From Piper betle (taxonomy: Eukaryota > Streptophyta > Magnoliopsida > Piperales > Piperaceae), in assembly GCA_033002965.1 (NCBI GenBank), contig JAURVB010013258.1, forward strand, positions 1 through 64,000: a DNA stretch of 64,000 nucleotides, in the 5' to 3' direction. The number at the start of each line of letters is the position of its first letter. The first letter of the stretch is position 1. The notes under the pieces were generated by a model. The model had not been told where the DNA came from, made no database searches, and saw nothing but the letters and a program-made list of their open reading frames with translations. Below are positions 46,493 to 58,256 of the stretch, one piece after another. The position numbers were made by a program, and so were the translations under genes.

Positions 46493-47992
46493 AAATATAG
46501 AATTTAGTAAACATAAAAAGTCTAACATTAATAACTAAATATAATATTAATAATAATCAATAATCATGTAAACATACATCATATACGATAAACATATAAA
46601 TAAAAATATATAAATAACAATGAATAACAAAATAAATAATAGATAAATAAATAAATAATAGATAAATAAATAAATAATAGATAAATAAATAAATAAATAG
46701 AAACACTTATAACATCAAATTATGCTAAATGAAGTGAATATGTATATAAACTAATGTAAAGGTTTTTGAATAACCAAAAACGGTAAAAAAATGGCTGAAA
46801 TTGGGTTGAAACGGGGAACAGTGTCAACCCGTGTGAGTCGACCGAGTCAATGAACAGTTATGTCCTGCTAGTTTGATGTAGATACGGGCTCGGGCATGAC
46901 CACCCACACGAACGGGTAAACAATACTCGATCAAGCAGTCACGAATGTGGGCAAGCGGACGCAAAAATGTCCACGTCCAAATGAATGTGAACGAGTAAAT
47001 GGGCCAAATGGGGGCGACGGTGCTTGTCGCCGAAAAAATGCCGATGGCAAAGCTATTGGTGTCATCTGCCGGTTGGGATCGACGGCCATGTGATGAGGAG
47101 CATGTTGGTGGTGGCGGTCGGTGGAGTCTGGCCATTGGTTGGCCCGAAAATGACTTGGAAAAGGGGCGAATAGCTGCTGGGTGCAGTGACGTCAGCAGCG
47201 GTGATCGCGGTTGTCGTGGGTTGTCTCAAAATACATATCTTAAAAAATAGAAGCTGTGTGGGTGGTCGGACTGGACGGAGGTGGCTCGCCGGTAATGGAA
47301 AATGGCCCAAATGGTGGCAGCAGCGTGGGAGACCGGCTCCAAAACTCCCTTACCGGTGGCAACTGCAGCGGTGCTGGTGGTCGTGAGAGGTACGACTAGA
47401 AAGCCGGGCAAGAGGTGGTCATGGGGGTGTTAGTCCGGTGGCTGGGGGCTAGGCGAAGACTTGCTGGTAGCGAGCAAAAGTTGCGGCTGCGTAATGGTGG
47501 AATATATATATATATATACACGGAAAGCTTGAATTGAGACAATTGAAAGTCAAAACTGACTTGAGTTCTAAAAGTGACTATATAGGCTGAAATTGAGGCA
47601 AAAAGTATAAATGGGCCTCAAAACCCTAAACGCAATCGAGTTGGGCCCTGGGGCATAATCCGATGGTCCAAAATCCCTATGATACATGCAATGAGATACC
47701 CAGAAAATCCCTAACGGAAACTAAATGCCACAATGACCTAATTCTATGCCTAAAATCCAGCTAACTTATAAAAACCATATGTATACCTCGTGTATAGATT
47801 GTTAATCCATGGTCTATTATATCATAATTGAAACTATAATATGCATGTCGAGCATACTCAGCCTCAATAACCTTCTCGTATAGCTATATGGGCCTCATAC
47901 TTATATTCTAAAAACTAGTCTGGCTCAAATTTGCTCAAACCGACTCAAAACTAAAATTGGGTAAAACCCAAAGCCAAAACTGGGTTTTAACA
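45059..47992 (-). repeat. 5' LTR of the D element
   Basis: Plus-strand ends are TGTAACACCCCGATTTCGG and CTGGGTTTTAACA, 2934 bp. An (AAAT)n run lies at 46457-46493, and related TAAA-rich sequence runs from 46130 to 46705. Near 47502 a TA microsatellite stands where the 3' LTR has about 180 bp of unique sequence. Confidence 0.82.
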
Positions 47993-50778
47993 AGTTAGTT
48001 TTGACTTGAGACGGTCTTGATCCAAGCTTTCCGTTCATATGTATATTTTATATACTTATAGGTGGGCCCCATTAGGCCACGAGTTGTTAGATGGTCATAT
48101 TATGCCAAGTGGCAAGATTTGAGCCATCCAAAACAGCCCTAGCTTAACCATCTTATTTTTCAAAGATTTTCCATGATTTCAGAATTTACACTCTTAACAC
48201 CGCTGCCTATTTGGTTTGCTGCCTCGTCCCCATCCACCAGACCGGCAGCCCCATGACAGCTTCGAGGTCGGCTTTCCATTCGTACCAGTCACAACGACCA
48301 ACGTTGCCGCAGTCACCCCTAGTGAGGGAGTTTTTGATGCCGGTTTCCACCGCTATCATCACCCTTTTGAGCCTTTTTCCGGCGTCGGAGAGTGTCTCCC
48401 GGCCAATCCGTACACCCATGCATCTTCATCATTCCGAGATCTCTATTTTGAGACCACCTACGACCACCGCCATGACCGCAATCGTCTCCACACCCGTGGT
48501 AATTCCGGCTTCTTTCAGCTGTCTTCCGGCCAGCTAGTGGCCAGACTCCGCTGATCGTCACCACCAGCACCTCCGCTTTGACGCCCCTTGTTGATCCCCA
48601 CAGGCGGCGACCCTAGCCCGTTGTCATCGATGTTTTTTGGTGACAGGCCATGTTGAGTCCACCTAGTCATGCCCAAGGCCATGTTGAGTCCACCTAGTCA
48701 TGCCCAAGTCTGCTAGTCTGAGCCCATGTTCATGTCCATTAGTCTAGATCAGGCTAGCTGAGCCAGCCTAATAGTTTATTAACCCAAGACCAAGTTGTGT
48801 CGGTCCAACTCGATCTCGTTAAGCTTATTTAGTCCGGTTCAGCTCAATTTTTGCCTTTTCTCGACCAATTTTGGGAATTCGAGACTTCCTAGATTAGTTT
48901 GGATGGATATTTACATTATTTAACATGTTAAGATATTATGAATATTTTTCTTTATTTATTAATTATTTTATTTATTTATTTATTTATTTTACTTATGATT
49001 ATTCATTTCGTGTTATTTATGTATTTGTTAACCAGGATGAATGATTATGTGACTTACTATTGCCGTTGATAATGTATTTATTCATAGATATTACTTTTGT
49101 TCATATTTATCTTATTTTATTTATTTAATTAATTATTTTCTTACTCGTGTTATTATTTATACATATTTAGTCGTATGTTCAAATATTCGATATTTTTATT
49201 AATATTTTTCATGATAACCCAATATTGGTCATTTATTTATTTATTATTTATTTATTATTATTAATGATATATTTAATTATTAATATTAGTCTTATTTATG
49301 TTTACTAAATAGTATTTATTTATTTATTTATTTATTCATCTATTTGTTTGTTCCCGTGTATGTTATTATTTATTTGTATTTAATTATGTATTCTTCTATT
49401 ATATAACTATGATATTATTATTATTCATGGTTTATGAGTATTAACTATTTATTTATTGAATTATTTTTTAATTATTTATATATTTACTAGCATGAATAAA
49501 CACTCTTGCATAGCGTTGTATTTATATAGTATAATTGTATTATTATTTTATGGCTAGAGTATTATTTATGTTGTTGTATTTATTATTTATCTAATTATCT
49601 ATGACGGCATTTACTTGTTAATTAATTAATTAATTAATTAGTATCATTAGATCTTGATTTGGGCCACATGTTTAGTTATAAATTTGTTTGCAACATTTTT
49701 TAGTTAGGATGTATTGATGATATGAACACACAGCACAAGCATGCATTATAGAGAAACATCAGTATTTTACTTATCAATGGGTTTCGATGTAGTCTATGGA
49801 GTTCGAGTTCGCCGTAGATGTGTTGGTTCACTTGGAGCTTGGACCACAAATTCGTAGGACTCTCCCTTTGCTTGATCTCTACTTGACTCCCTTCGTGTCG
49901 ATTTTAACCTTGTTTTCGACATAAGATGACATTAGCAGTGTTTCATTGGATCCCTCTGATGTTGGACCATTTGGTCGTGTTTTCTACAAATGTTTAATAA
50001 AACTACAAGGATGAGCTCCCTTGTTGGTTTTCAAATTGAAGCTCTAAAAAATATATGATACAAGCCTCTTCCCTAAACCTATTATATAATTATGTACATG
50101 TTTACGGATTTCACGAATAAGAGAGTGAGTGGTATGGAGATATTTTTGGACTGCACTAATACTCCTTTGTACCCTGTGGTAGTGTGGTGAATGTGGGTAT
50201 AGCGTAACGCAGAATATTTCCAGAATTTGTGGCACTAACTTAACCATTCCTTTTACCACTCGAGCACTGTGGCAGGTGTAATATAGAGGATGTGAGGGCG
50301 TAAGTGTTGTATGTATAAATATGAATTTTAGCCATGCAATTGCGCTGGTATTTGTTCAAGTATGTTTGCTTACTACCTAGTGTGTGCCAATTTTGAAGTT
50401 TCCTAAGTTTTCGTGGGTAATGGAATACCAAATTGTTAGTTTGTATTAGTTATTTTTCGGACCATTAACACTCGTTAATGTCATTTTTCATATTATATAT
50501 GTAGCTCTTGCAATCTTGAGTTGACTTTGGTGGGAGGACAGACAAAGGTTACACAGACTTAAGCTCAATGCAATTATTTTCGTTCTTACTTTTATTTATA
50601 TTTGATGTGCTTTGACATATATTTAACAATATTTTCCATTCTCATGCCACTAAGTGGGTTGTTTCAATTTATTTTATCGATTAAGTCTTCTGACTAACAA
50701 CTTTAAACATAACTTAACTTGATCGTAAAATTTCTGATTCAATTCTTAGGTGAATCGAAATCGGGGTATTACATCTTG

Positions 50779-53405
50779 TCTATTACCAAGATATTAATTG
50801 ATATATTAAATTGGCCACGTAAATTATGCTAACATGATACATTCTTGGCTAACTAAACTTAGATGATCCTTTCGGTGGGTTTGTTAGGCAACAATATTAA
50901 ACTAGTTAGTTGTGGCATTAATGACCCGAGAGGTGGCTGATTCTACAATTAATAATGGTGTCAGCTTTGTCATGTGTTGTAATATACAAGTGTCAAGTAG
51001 TAAATAATGTGGAATGTTTGCATATCATGTCATTAATGTGTGATATAATGTTGTTGTAACAACGCCAATTTCCTAATACTCAATAATACATAAATCAGTG
51101 TGGTTACTAGCATCATTTCCTAGCACACAAGTTTAAACATAAATAATAAACATAGCGAAATAATTCTATTGAGGTGATTGACACTTCGATCCACAAAAAA
51201 CCTATTTAAAACCCCATACTTTCCTTACAAAACCATCCTCAATAAAAATGTACTATTCTTTTTAATGAAACATGCAATAACTAAAATAAAATCCTAAGTG
51301 CTTAGTCTTCACATCCCATTGATCTAAAAGTCTCTTATTCCTACGCACAAAGCAAACTTTATCCGCTAAGTAACTTGCAAACCTGGTCCCGAGTCCATTA
51401 CTTATATATATAATAAACATAATAAGAAAATAAGATTAAATGGTATTCAATTAAAAATGATGGAAAAGGTAAATAAACATCAATCATAACATACATTACT
51501 TATTCATAGCATTCATTAACGGAAGATAACTCAATTTTAATTAACTAAAATAATGTAAAACAACCTAGTGTAATACTAACTTTAATATTAGTATAGCAAA
51601 TTATCTTTTATAATTTTGTAATATAACATAAGGTAGCTAGATAGTTAACTACTCATTATTTGATTCCTTCTGAAACCATTAGTAAGCTAACTTCCACAGA
51701 AAATTGAAAACATGTCAATTAGTTCGTGTGACTGCTACATTCGGTTATTTTGCTACTCCTTTTGATATAGCTAATAGAAAACAAATATACTAGCATTTTT
51801 TACATATCCTACTTTAGTTTAAAACAATTAACTATAGTTATCAAAAATTGAAATTATATCAAAATAGAGTTTGGTCTTTGTGATCGTTTTCAAGCATAAT
51901 ATCATATCCTGTATATTTGGATCCCAATGAAATACCACGAATGATCACTAGAGCCATCAAGACAATAGCTGGTAGTTAATGATTTTGGTCCTTGCCTAAG
52001 GGAAATGTGCTAGAATGAAGGTCATTTGAAGACTATGTTAAAACTTAGTTGCTAAAACTCCACCTTGTGTTTTGACATAACAACTTGCGAAGTCTTATGC
52101 CCCACCATATACGTTAAATCATTATAACATAATATAACATAATAACTTGTTAAAGACATAAAACATTCGCTTCAACTATCTAATCACGTATAAAGATAGG
52201 GGATCTGAAAACTCCGCAAATATGAATAAACATGGACCTAGATTGTCGCCTTATCTACGTTCGATGTCTCTTGATGGTCCTCCTAGATTAAACAATAATA
52301 TTCGACGATATTAATACCCGGTCATGCTTACCTATGCCTACATGACATGATGTGACATGATATGGACTTGATGCTCACAAAATATGCAAACAATACATAT
52401 AACATGTATACTACTTCGTACAAGTATCATACAATCATTAACTATTCGTGACATAGCAAGCATAATTTCAATAAAACATAAAGTTAAACCTTTGATTTAA
52501 AAAACACATATCTCCTATAATACTTAACCAAAACATCTAAAATTTAATAGGTAGAAATTAGAAATCTTGATGATCATAACTCAAAAGAATTGCTTGAATC
52601 CAAGTTTCACTACAAAAGTTATAACCATTTTAAAATAAGTGTGCAGAAAAAACCGTATAGTAGGGTTTAAGGTGCAAATGTCTTGCACTGTTGGTCAGAG
52701 CCCTGGCGCTCAAATTCTTTGCATTTGAGCACAGTGGCACGCAGCCATTAACTTGTTTCTATTGTTTACCAATGCCGCAACACTCAACTTTTCCGTGTTT
52801 GAGTGCCATGGAACTCGGGCAATGCCTTAAATTGTTTTTCCTATACCTCTTTAGGTTCTTATCCAATTTTAGTGAAACTAAATTTAAGGTTTTCAAGCTT
52901 TCTAAGCACTAATTCATGGCTTATAACAGATTTTTAATCAATTATGATTTTCCCTACTTTATCATGAAATTTCTTTGATAGGTAAACAAAGTACAATTCG
53001 TAAACTTGTTCTTATATATGCAATAAATCATGCAAAAATGTTAATTCATTGGTCTATCTAATGAATTGGTTAATTATCATGTCAACAACTTGTTTAACAT
53101 CAAAACATGGCATCAAAATCAATTATAGATTGAGTTCTTATTCTTTAACTATAAGTCTATGCAATTCTTACATTGAACTTGAATAAAAGCATAAACTTGC
53201 AAGTAATTCATTCATAATTTTATGCGACAATCAAGAAAACATGATGATTTATGATATGCATCCATGAACTCCATGGAATTAAGATCTAGATTTCAATTAC
53301 TAACCTTTAACCTTGTAGAATTATTCTAGAACTCAAGCCCCAACATTTCTTCCTTGCAAAATTGATGAAAACTTAATCCAAACTTGTCAATTTTTGAAGG
53401 ATGTA
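50779..53405. other. Unclassified repeat-like region between two D LTRs
   Basis: TGTAACAACGCCAATTTCC at 51055 looks like the end of another gypsy-type LTR read on the minus strand. No partner end is identified. The sequence resumes after the D solo LTR at 56314-56597, where an AGAGGGAAGAAG-rich stretch appears. There are no coding domains and no RNA gene. Confidence 0.4.
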
Positions 53406-56313
53406 TGTAAAACCTAGCTTGAGGTTAGGGTTTAACCCGATTGTAGGTTGCCCGGTTCGGGCCAATCTCGAGTCTGTTCAAGCGAGCTCTTGCTAGACCA
53501 ACTGTCAAACCCTAGATGGCCGTATGAGCATGTTATGGTGGCTGAGTATGCCCGACAAGTAGATGATACCATGAGTTAGTCTACAACATAGGGTGAACAT
53601 ATGACTTTTGTGAGTTAGCTAGGGTTTTAGGCCTAGATCTAGGCCATTGCAGCGTTTAGTATCCGTTTTGGGATTTTTAAGGTATACCATTTACATGTAT
53701 ATTAGGAATTTCAGACTACAAGATTGCACATGTGGACCCAGCTTGATTTAGTAGTAGTTTTTTTTACTTGACTAAGTTCAGGGTTTTGAGGCCCATTTAG
53801 CCTTCTTACCTCAGTTCCCGCCTATAGAGTCACTTTTACCTCGTATTGCATATACCCATAGGTGGGTCTCACTAGACCACGGGTTGTCAGACATTTAGAT
53901 CATGTCACATGGCAAGATCTGAGCCATCCAAGTCAACCCTAGTTTTCTCCGTCGAAAATTTTTAAATGTTTCCATTGATTTTTGTAGTTTTCCACCATTA
54001 CCACCACCACCACTTCAGCTTGCACTGGTGAGTATCTGGCTTGCCACCTGCCACCAGACCAGCACCCACATGACCGCATTGCGATCGGCTTTTTATTCAT
54101 AGCTCTAACGACCACCACTGCCACCGCCTGTGACGGGGTTTTTACAGTCGATTTCCATCGCCACAGCCACTGTTCGAGCTATTTTCCAATGCCTGCAAGC
54201 GCCCTCTTGCTGATCTGACTACTCACACGGCTTCATCTTGCCAAGATATCCATTTCGAGACCAACCATGACCACCGCCGTGGCCATGATAGCTGCTGGCA
54301 ATGCCACCTCATTGTGACAATTCCATCCTCTTTCGAGCCATTTTCCAGCATGTCAGCTGTCAGACTCCACCAACCACACCACCATCATGGTCCTCGTCAC
54401 ATGGGTCGTCAATCCCGTCTGGTGATGACCCCAACCACGTCACTGTTGGCATTTTGAGGCGTCAGGCAAATGTTGCCATTCCCGGCCTGTTTGCCGGTCT
54501 TTGCGTCCGCTACTGGCGTTCATGTCTACCTCGTCGTGCCTAAGTTTGCCAGAATGAGCTTGTGTACGTGTCCATTAGTCTAGGCCAGCCCAGCCGATCT
54601 AGCCCAGCAGTTTATTTAACAATGCCAAGTTGACTTGGGTTAACTCGGTTACATTCACCTCATTTGTAGCCTGTTTTCGGCCGTTTCTAGATTAGTTTAG
54701 ATGTATATTCACATTATTTACCATGTTTGGATGTTATGAGTATTTGTCATTATTTATTAATTATTTTATTTATTTATTTATTCATGATTTATCATTTCTT
54801 ATTATTTATATATTTGTTGACTATGATGAATGATTATGTAACTAATAATTGTTATTGATAATGTGTTTATTCGTAGATATTATATTTGTTCATATTTATC
54901 TTATCTTATTTAATTAATTAATTGCTTATTAATTATTTTCTTACTGGTGTTATTATTTTTATATATTTAGTCATATGTTCCTATATTTGATATTTATATT
55001 AATATTCTTTATGATTAATTAATATTAGTCATTTATTTATTTATTTGTTATTTTTATTAATAATGATATATTTACTTATTAATATTAGTCTTATTTATGT
55101 TTACTAAATTATATTTATTTATTTATCTATTTGTTTGTTCACGTGTATGTTATTATTTATTTGTATTTAATTATGTATTCTTGTATTGTAAAAGTATGAT
55201 ATTATTAATATTCATGATTACTGAGTATTAACTATTTATTTATTTATTTACTGAATTATTATATATTTATTTATATGTTTACTAATACGAGTATGCATTG
55301 ATATTTGCTCTTGTTTACCCGTGTATTTGTATCGTATAATTATATTATTATTTTATGATTAGAGTATTATTTATGTTCATGTACTTATTATTTGTTTAAT
55401 TATCTATGAGTGCATTTCTGTGTTTGTTTATTAATTTATTATTATTATTATTATTATATTTCAATTTGCGTGGCATTTGTTTAGTTATATGTTTGTTAGC
55501 ACTGTTTTCTTTATTAGGATATATTGATGATACGAGCATACAGAACGAGTATGCATCATTTAGAAACATCAGTATTTTACTTAGTAGTAGGTTTCAATGT
55601 AGGTTACGGAATCTGAGCTCGCTGTAGATGTGTCAATGCGCTTAGAGCTTGGACCATAGGTCTGTAGGACTCTCCCAGTTTTAACAGATTCCTTCGATGT
55701 CGGGTCATTTAGCCAAGTTTTCTAACATGATTAATAAAACTATACGGATGAGATCCCTTGTTGGTTTTTGAACTGAAGCTCAATAATATGTGATACAAAC
55801 CTCTTCCCTAAACCTATTATATAAGTACACACATTTTTATGGATTTCACGAATAAGAGAGTTAGCGGTATGTAGAGATATATATGGACTGCACTAGTACT
55901 CCTTCAAACCTTGAGGTAGTGCGATCCATATACACAAGTTTCCTAAGTTTCTGTAGGTGATAGAATACCTATTTGCAAGTTTGTACTTGTTATTTTTTGT
56001 ATCAGTAACACTCGTTATTGATATTTTTCATATTATATATTTAGGTATTGCAATCTTGGCTTGACTTTGGTGGAGGACAAATAAACACTACGTACAATTA
56101 AGCTCAATGTAGTTATTTTCTTTCTTACTTTTATTTATACTTGAAGTGTTTTGACGTATATTTAACAATGTCTTCCATTATCATGACACCAAATGGGTTG
56201 TTTCGATCTATTTGGTCGATTGAGTCTTACGGACAATCAACTTTAGACATGTCTCAACTTAATCGTAACATTTCTAATTCGGTTCTTTGGTGAACCAAAA
56301 TTTGGGTGTTACA
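53406..56313 (+). mobile_element. Solo LTR of family D
   Basis: It starts TGTAAAACCTAGCTTGAGG and ends TTTGGGTGTTACA, 2908 bp. The flanks ATGTA (53401-53405) and ATGAA (56314-56318) differ by one base. It has the ATTT-rich tract at about 54720-55480, as in the other D copies. No internal sequence is attached. Confidence 0.82.
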
Positions 56314-56597
56314 ATGAAAGACTGGAAAGGGTAAAGAACCCAATGAAGAGGGTGTGGGAAGAAGTTGACATTGTATCCAAGAAGAGGGAAGAAGTCGATG
56401 TGAATAATGAGAGGAGAGCCTCTTTTTGTCCTTATATACATCCTTATTCATCTTATGACTAATTCCCACTTAGTTGCCCGAGTAGTAGAAAATATTAAGG
56501 AGCGTCTACTCGTTTACTTAAACCACCTTGATCATCTATGCAACTAAAACTCCTATTATTTTTACAAGATCTAGGAAATCTCCTTTAAGTTGACCAC

Positions 56598-57071
56598 TGT
56601 AAAACCCATGACTTGAGTCACAGTTTTACTATAGCGAACCAATCAGTTCAACCATCGGTTTGAGTCGAGTTAGTTTCATGAACCGCGTTCTAAGTCAAGG
56701 CCAGCCGTGAGTTATGAGTGCTGAGAGTAAAGTGTACTTGAGTATATGATGATAATGTTGGAAAGGTGATGAGAAATGAGTTATCAATGTATATGAAAGT
56801 ATACAATATTTTTCTTTTTATGTATTTGATGGTAGAAATAGTTTAGGCTGAATTACCCAGTTGGGTGGGTTATTAGTTATAGAACATGTCATTGTATTGT
56901 TATGGTGTGTAATATATTTACTGGGATTTTTCCATAATTTTTTTGATTGTTTTTAAGATTTGTAATGAACTAGTTATTATTTTCACTTGAGTAGGAATCG
57001 AGTCAATACTTATTTATGAGTTTGCCACCGAAGTGTTTCTTCTCCCTCCCAACATTTCCTCGCCGAAAAGG
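56598..57071 (+). repeat. Truncated family B LTR, first 470 bp
   Basis: It starts TGTAAAACCCATGACTTGAGTCACAG and follows the reverse complement of 5232 down to about 4745. Shared blocks are GGTTTGAGTCGAGT, GTGAGTTATGAGTG, GGGTGGGTTATTA and TATAGAACATGTCATT. It stops at a family C fragment. Confidence 0.75.
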
Positions 57072-57465
57072 GATCTTCTCCCAGTAGGTATTAGATGTGG
57101 GATTAAGTTGAGGGATCTCACAATCCACCCACCTTAAAAATTTTGTCCCTAAAATTCCTACACTTCGCCCATTGCTAACCCCCAGCCCACGAACTTCTTC
57201 GGCCCGTAACCAGCAGGCTAGCCAACGTCCCTAATCCAGCCCATCATCTAACACGTGACCAAGTTGCTTTGATACCATTTGTTACAATCCGGCCCAAAGT
57301 GCAACGTAATCGGCCTAAGTCATTTCTTTAAAATGGTTAACCCAAGTTAAAGATCAATAGTCCATTCTCACGTATAAACAGGATCTTCTCCTAGTAGGTG
57401 TTAGATGTGGGATTAAGTTGAGGGATCTCACAATCAACCCACCTTAAGAAATTGCGTCCCCAAAG
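57072..57465 (-). mobile_element. Family C short-LTR (TRIM-like) repeats, minus strand
   Basis: On the minus strand there is the 3' end of one internal region (57465-57433) with PPT AAGGTGGGTTGAT, a complete 153-bp LTR (57432-57280), a PBS (57276-57264, TGGTATCAAAGCA), an internal region of about 155 bp (to 57123), and a truncated second LTR (57122-57072). The LTRs start TGTGAGATCCCTCAACTT. So an LTR is shared between two internal regions, a tandem TRIM arrangement. The right side is cut by an A LTR at 57466. Confidence 0.8.
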
Positions 57466-57910
57466 TGTAACAACCCGCCTGAATCGGACCGGGTGTTACC
57501 TAAAATATGTAATAATGAAAACGTAACATGCAAGAACATGAATCGTAACATGGTAAATAATTCTAGAACATGAATTTTAATACTGCAAATAAGTCTAGAA
57601 TTTATAAATCATAAAAATAAAACATGCTTTGATGCATATGACAATAGATAAAATAACTGTTGCACAGTTTCAAACCGTTTCCCATAGCCACATTTATAAC
57701 ACAAGAGAATAATAAGGAAGTCCAAGTTTTATTATCAATTCACCAAACTTGGTCACTTTTATTCTTTAGTCCAAAGCTGCTCACCTGCGGAGGCAATTCC
57801 GCATTAGTGATAAAACCACTAAGCCGCATAATTAAATGAAACAAGTCAATATAATCCCTATTATCATTTCACCCATCTTTCTTATCATTTCACAAGTCTT
57901 TTATTAATTA

Positions 57911-58203
57911 TCTCTCAGGTCATTCTGAGATTACTAATAGTCTCTCAGGTCAATCTGAGATTTGTAAAAGTCTCTCAAGTTATTTTGAGATTAGTAATTG
58001 TCTCCCAGGTCATTCTGAGATTTGTAAAAGTCTCTCAGGTCATTCTGAGATTAGTAATTGTCTCCCAGGCCATTACGAGATTAGAAATTTTCTCCCAATT
58101 TATTCTGAGATCAGGTGGTCTCCAAGGTCATTCTGAGATTTGTCAATGTCTTCTAGTTCATTCTAAGATAAGAAATCATCTCCCAGTTCATTCTGAGATT
58201 AGT
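57911..58203. repeat. 30-bp hairpin minisatellite, ten units
   Basis: Units start at 57911, 57941, 57971, 58001, 58031, 58061 and 58091, then about 58119, 58149 and 58179. The core is TCTCAG, six bases, CTGAGA, a perfect inverted repeat. In the third unit both arms changed together (TCTCAA and TTGAGA) and pairing is kept. There are no spacers. The open frame across it just reflects the 30-bp period. Confidence 0.92.
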
Positions 58204-58256
58204 GCCGACAGAGGCTACCAGCTTGGGAAAATGTAATATTTCAAATAATTATACGG

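Larger units (their letters stand above)
38333..47992 (-). mobile_element. Complete but old LTR retrotransposon of family D
   Basis: On the minus strand the order is 5' LTR (47992-45059), PBS (45056-45043), internal region (45042-41326), PPT (41325-41314) and 3' LTR (41313-38333). The total is 9660 bp. The flanks AGTCA (38328-38332) and AGTTA (47993-47997) form a near-perfect target duplication. The two LTRs differ often by eye (roughly one base in six to eight over the first 150 bp), so the insertion is old. The internal region of 3.7 kb shows no pol motif that I can recognise. Confidence 0.85.
37902..50773 (+). mobile_element. Solo LTR of family D, split by a complete D element
   Basis: The LTR is 37902-38332 plus 47993-50773, about 3.2 kb. 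It starts TGTAAAACCC and ends CGGGGTATTACA. The flanks TTTTG (37897-37901) and TCTTG (50774-50778) differ by one transition, consistent with an old 5-bp target duplication. Joining the two parts gives CTCGAGTCA then GTTTTGAC, which matches the uninterrupted family sequence read in reverse at about 47560-47580. It lies 0.8 kb downstream of the PRK gene. Confidence 0.82.

Noticed and set aside
57911..58203. Regular 30-bp palindromic repeat resembling a CRISPR array
   Set aside because: Units are contiguous with no spacers, they diverge, and they lie inside a plant LTR; no cas genes are present.
57985..58236. Open frame with a ten-residue repeat (VSQVILR-like)
   Set aside because: It is produced by the 30-bp tandem repeat, whose length is a multiple of three; no start context or domain supports a protein.
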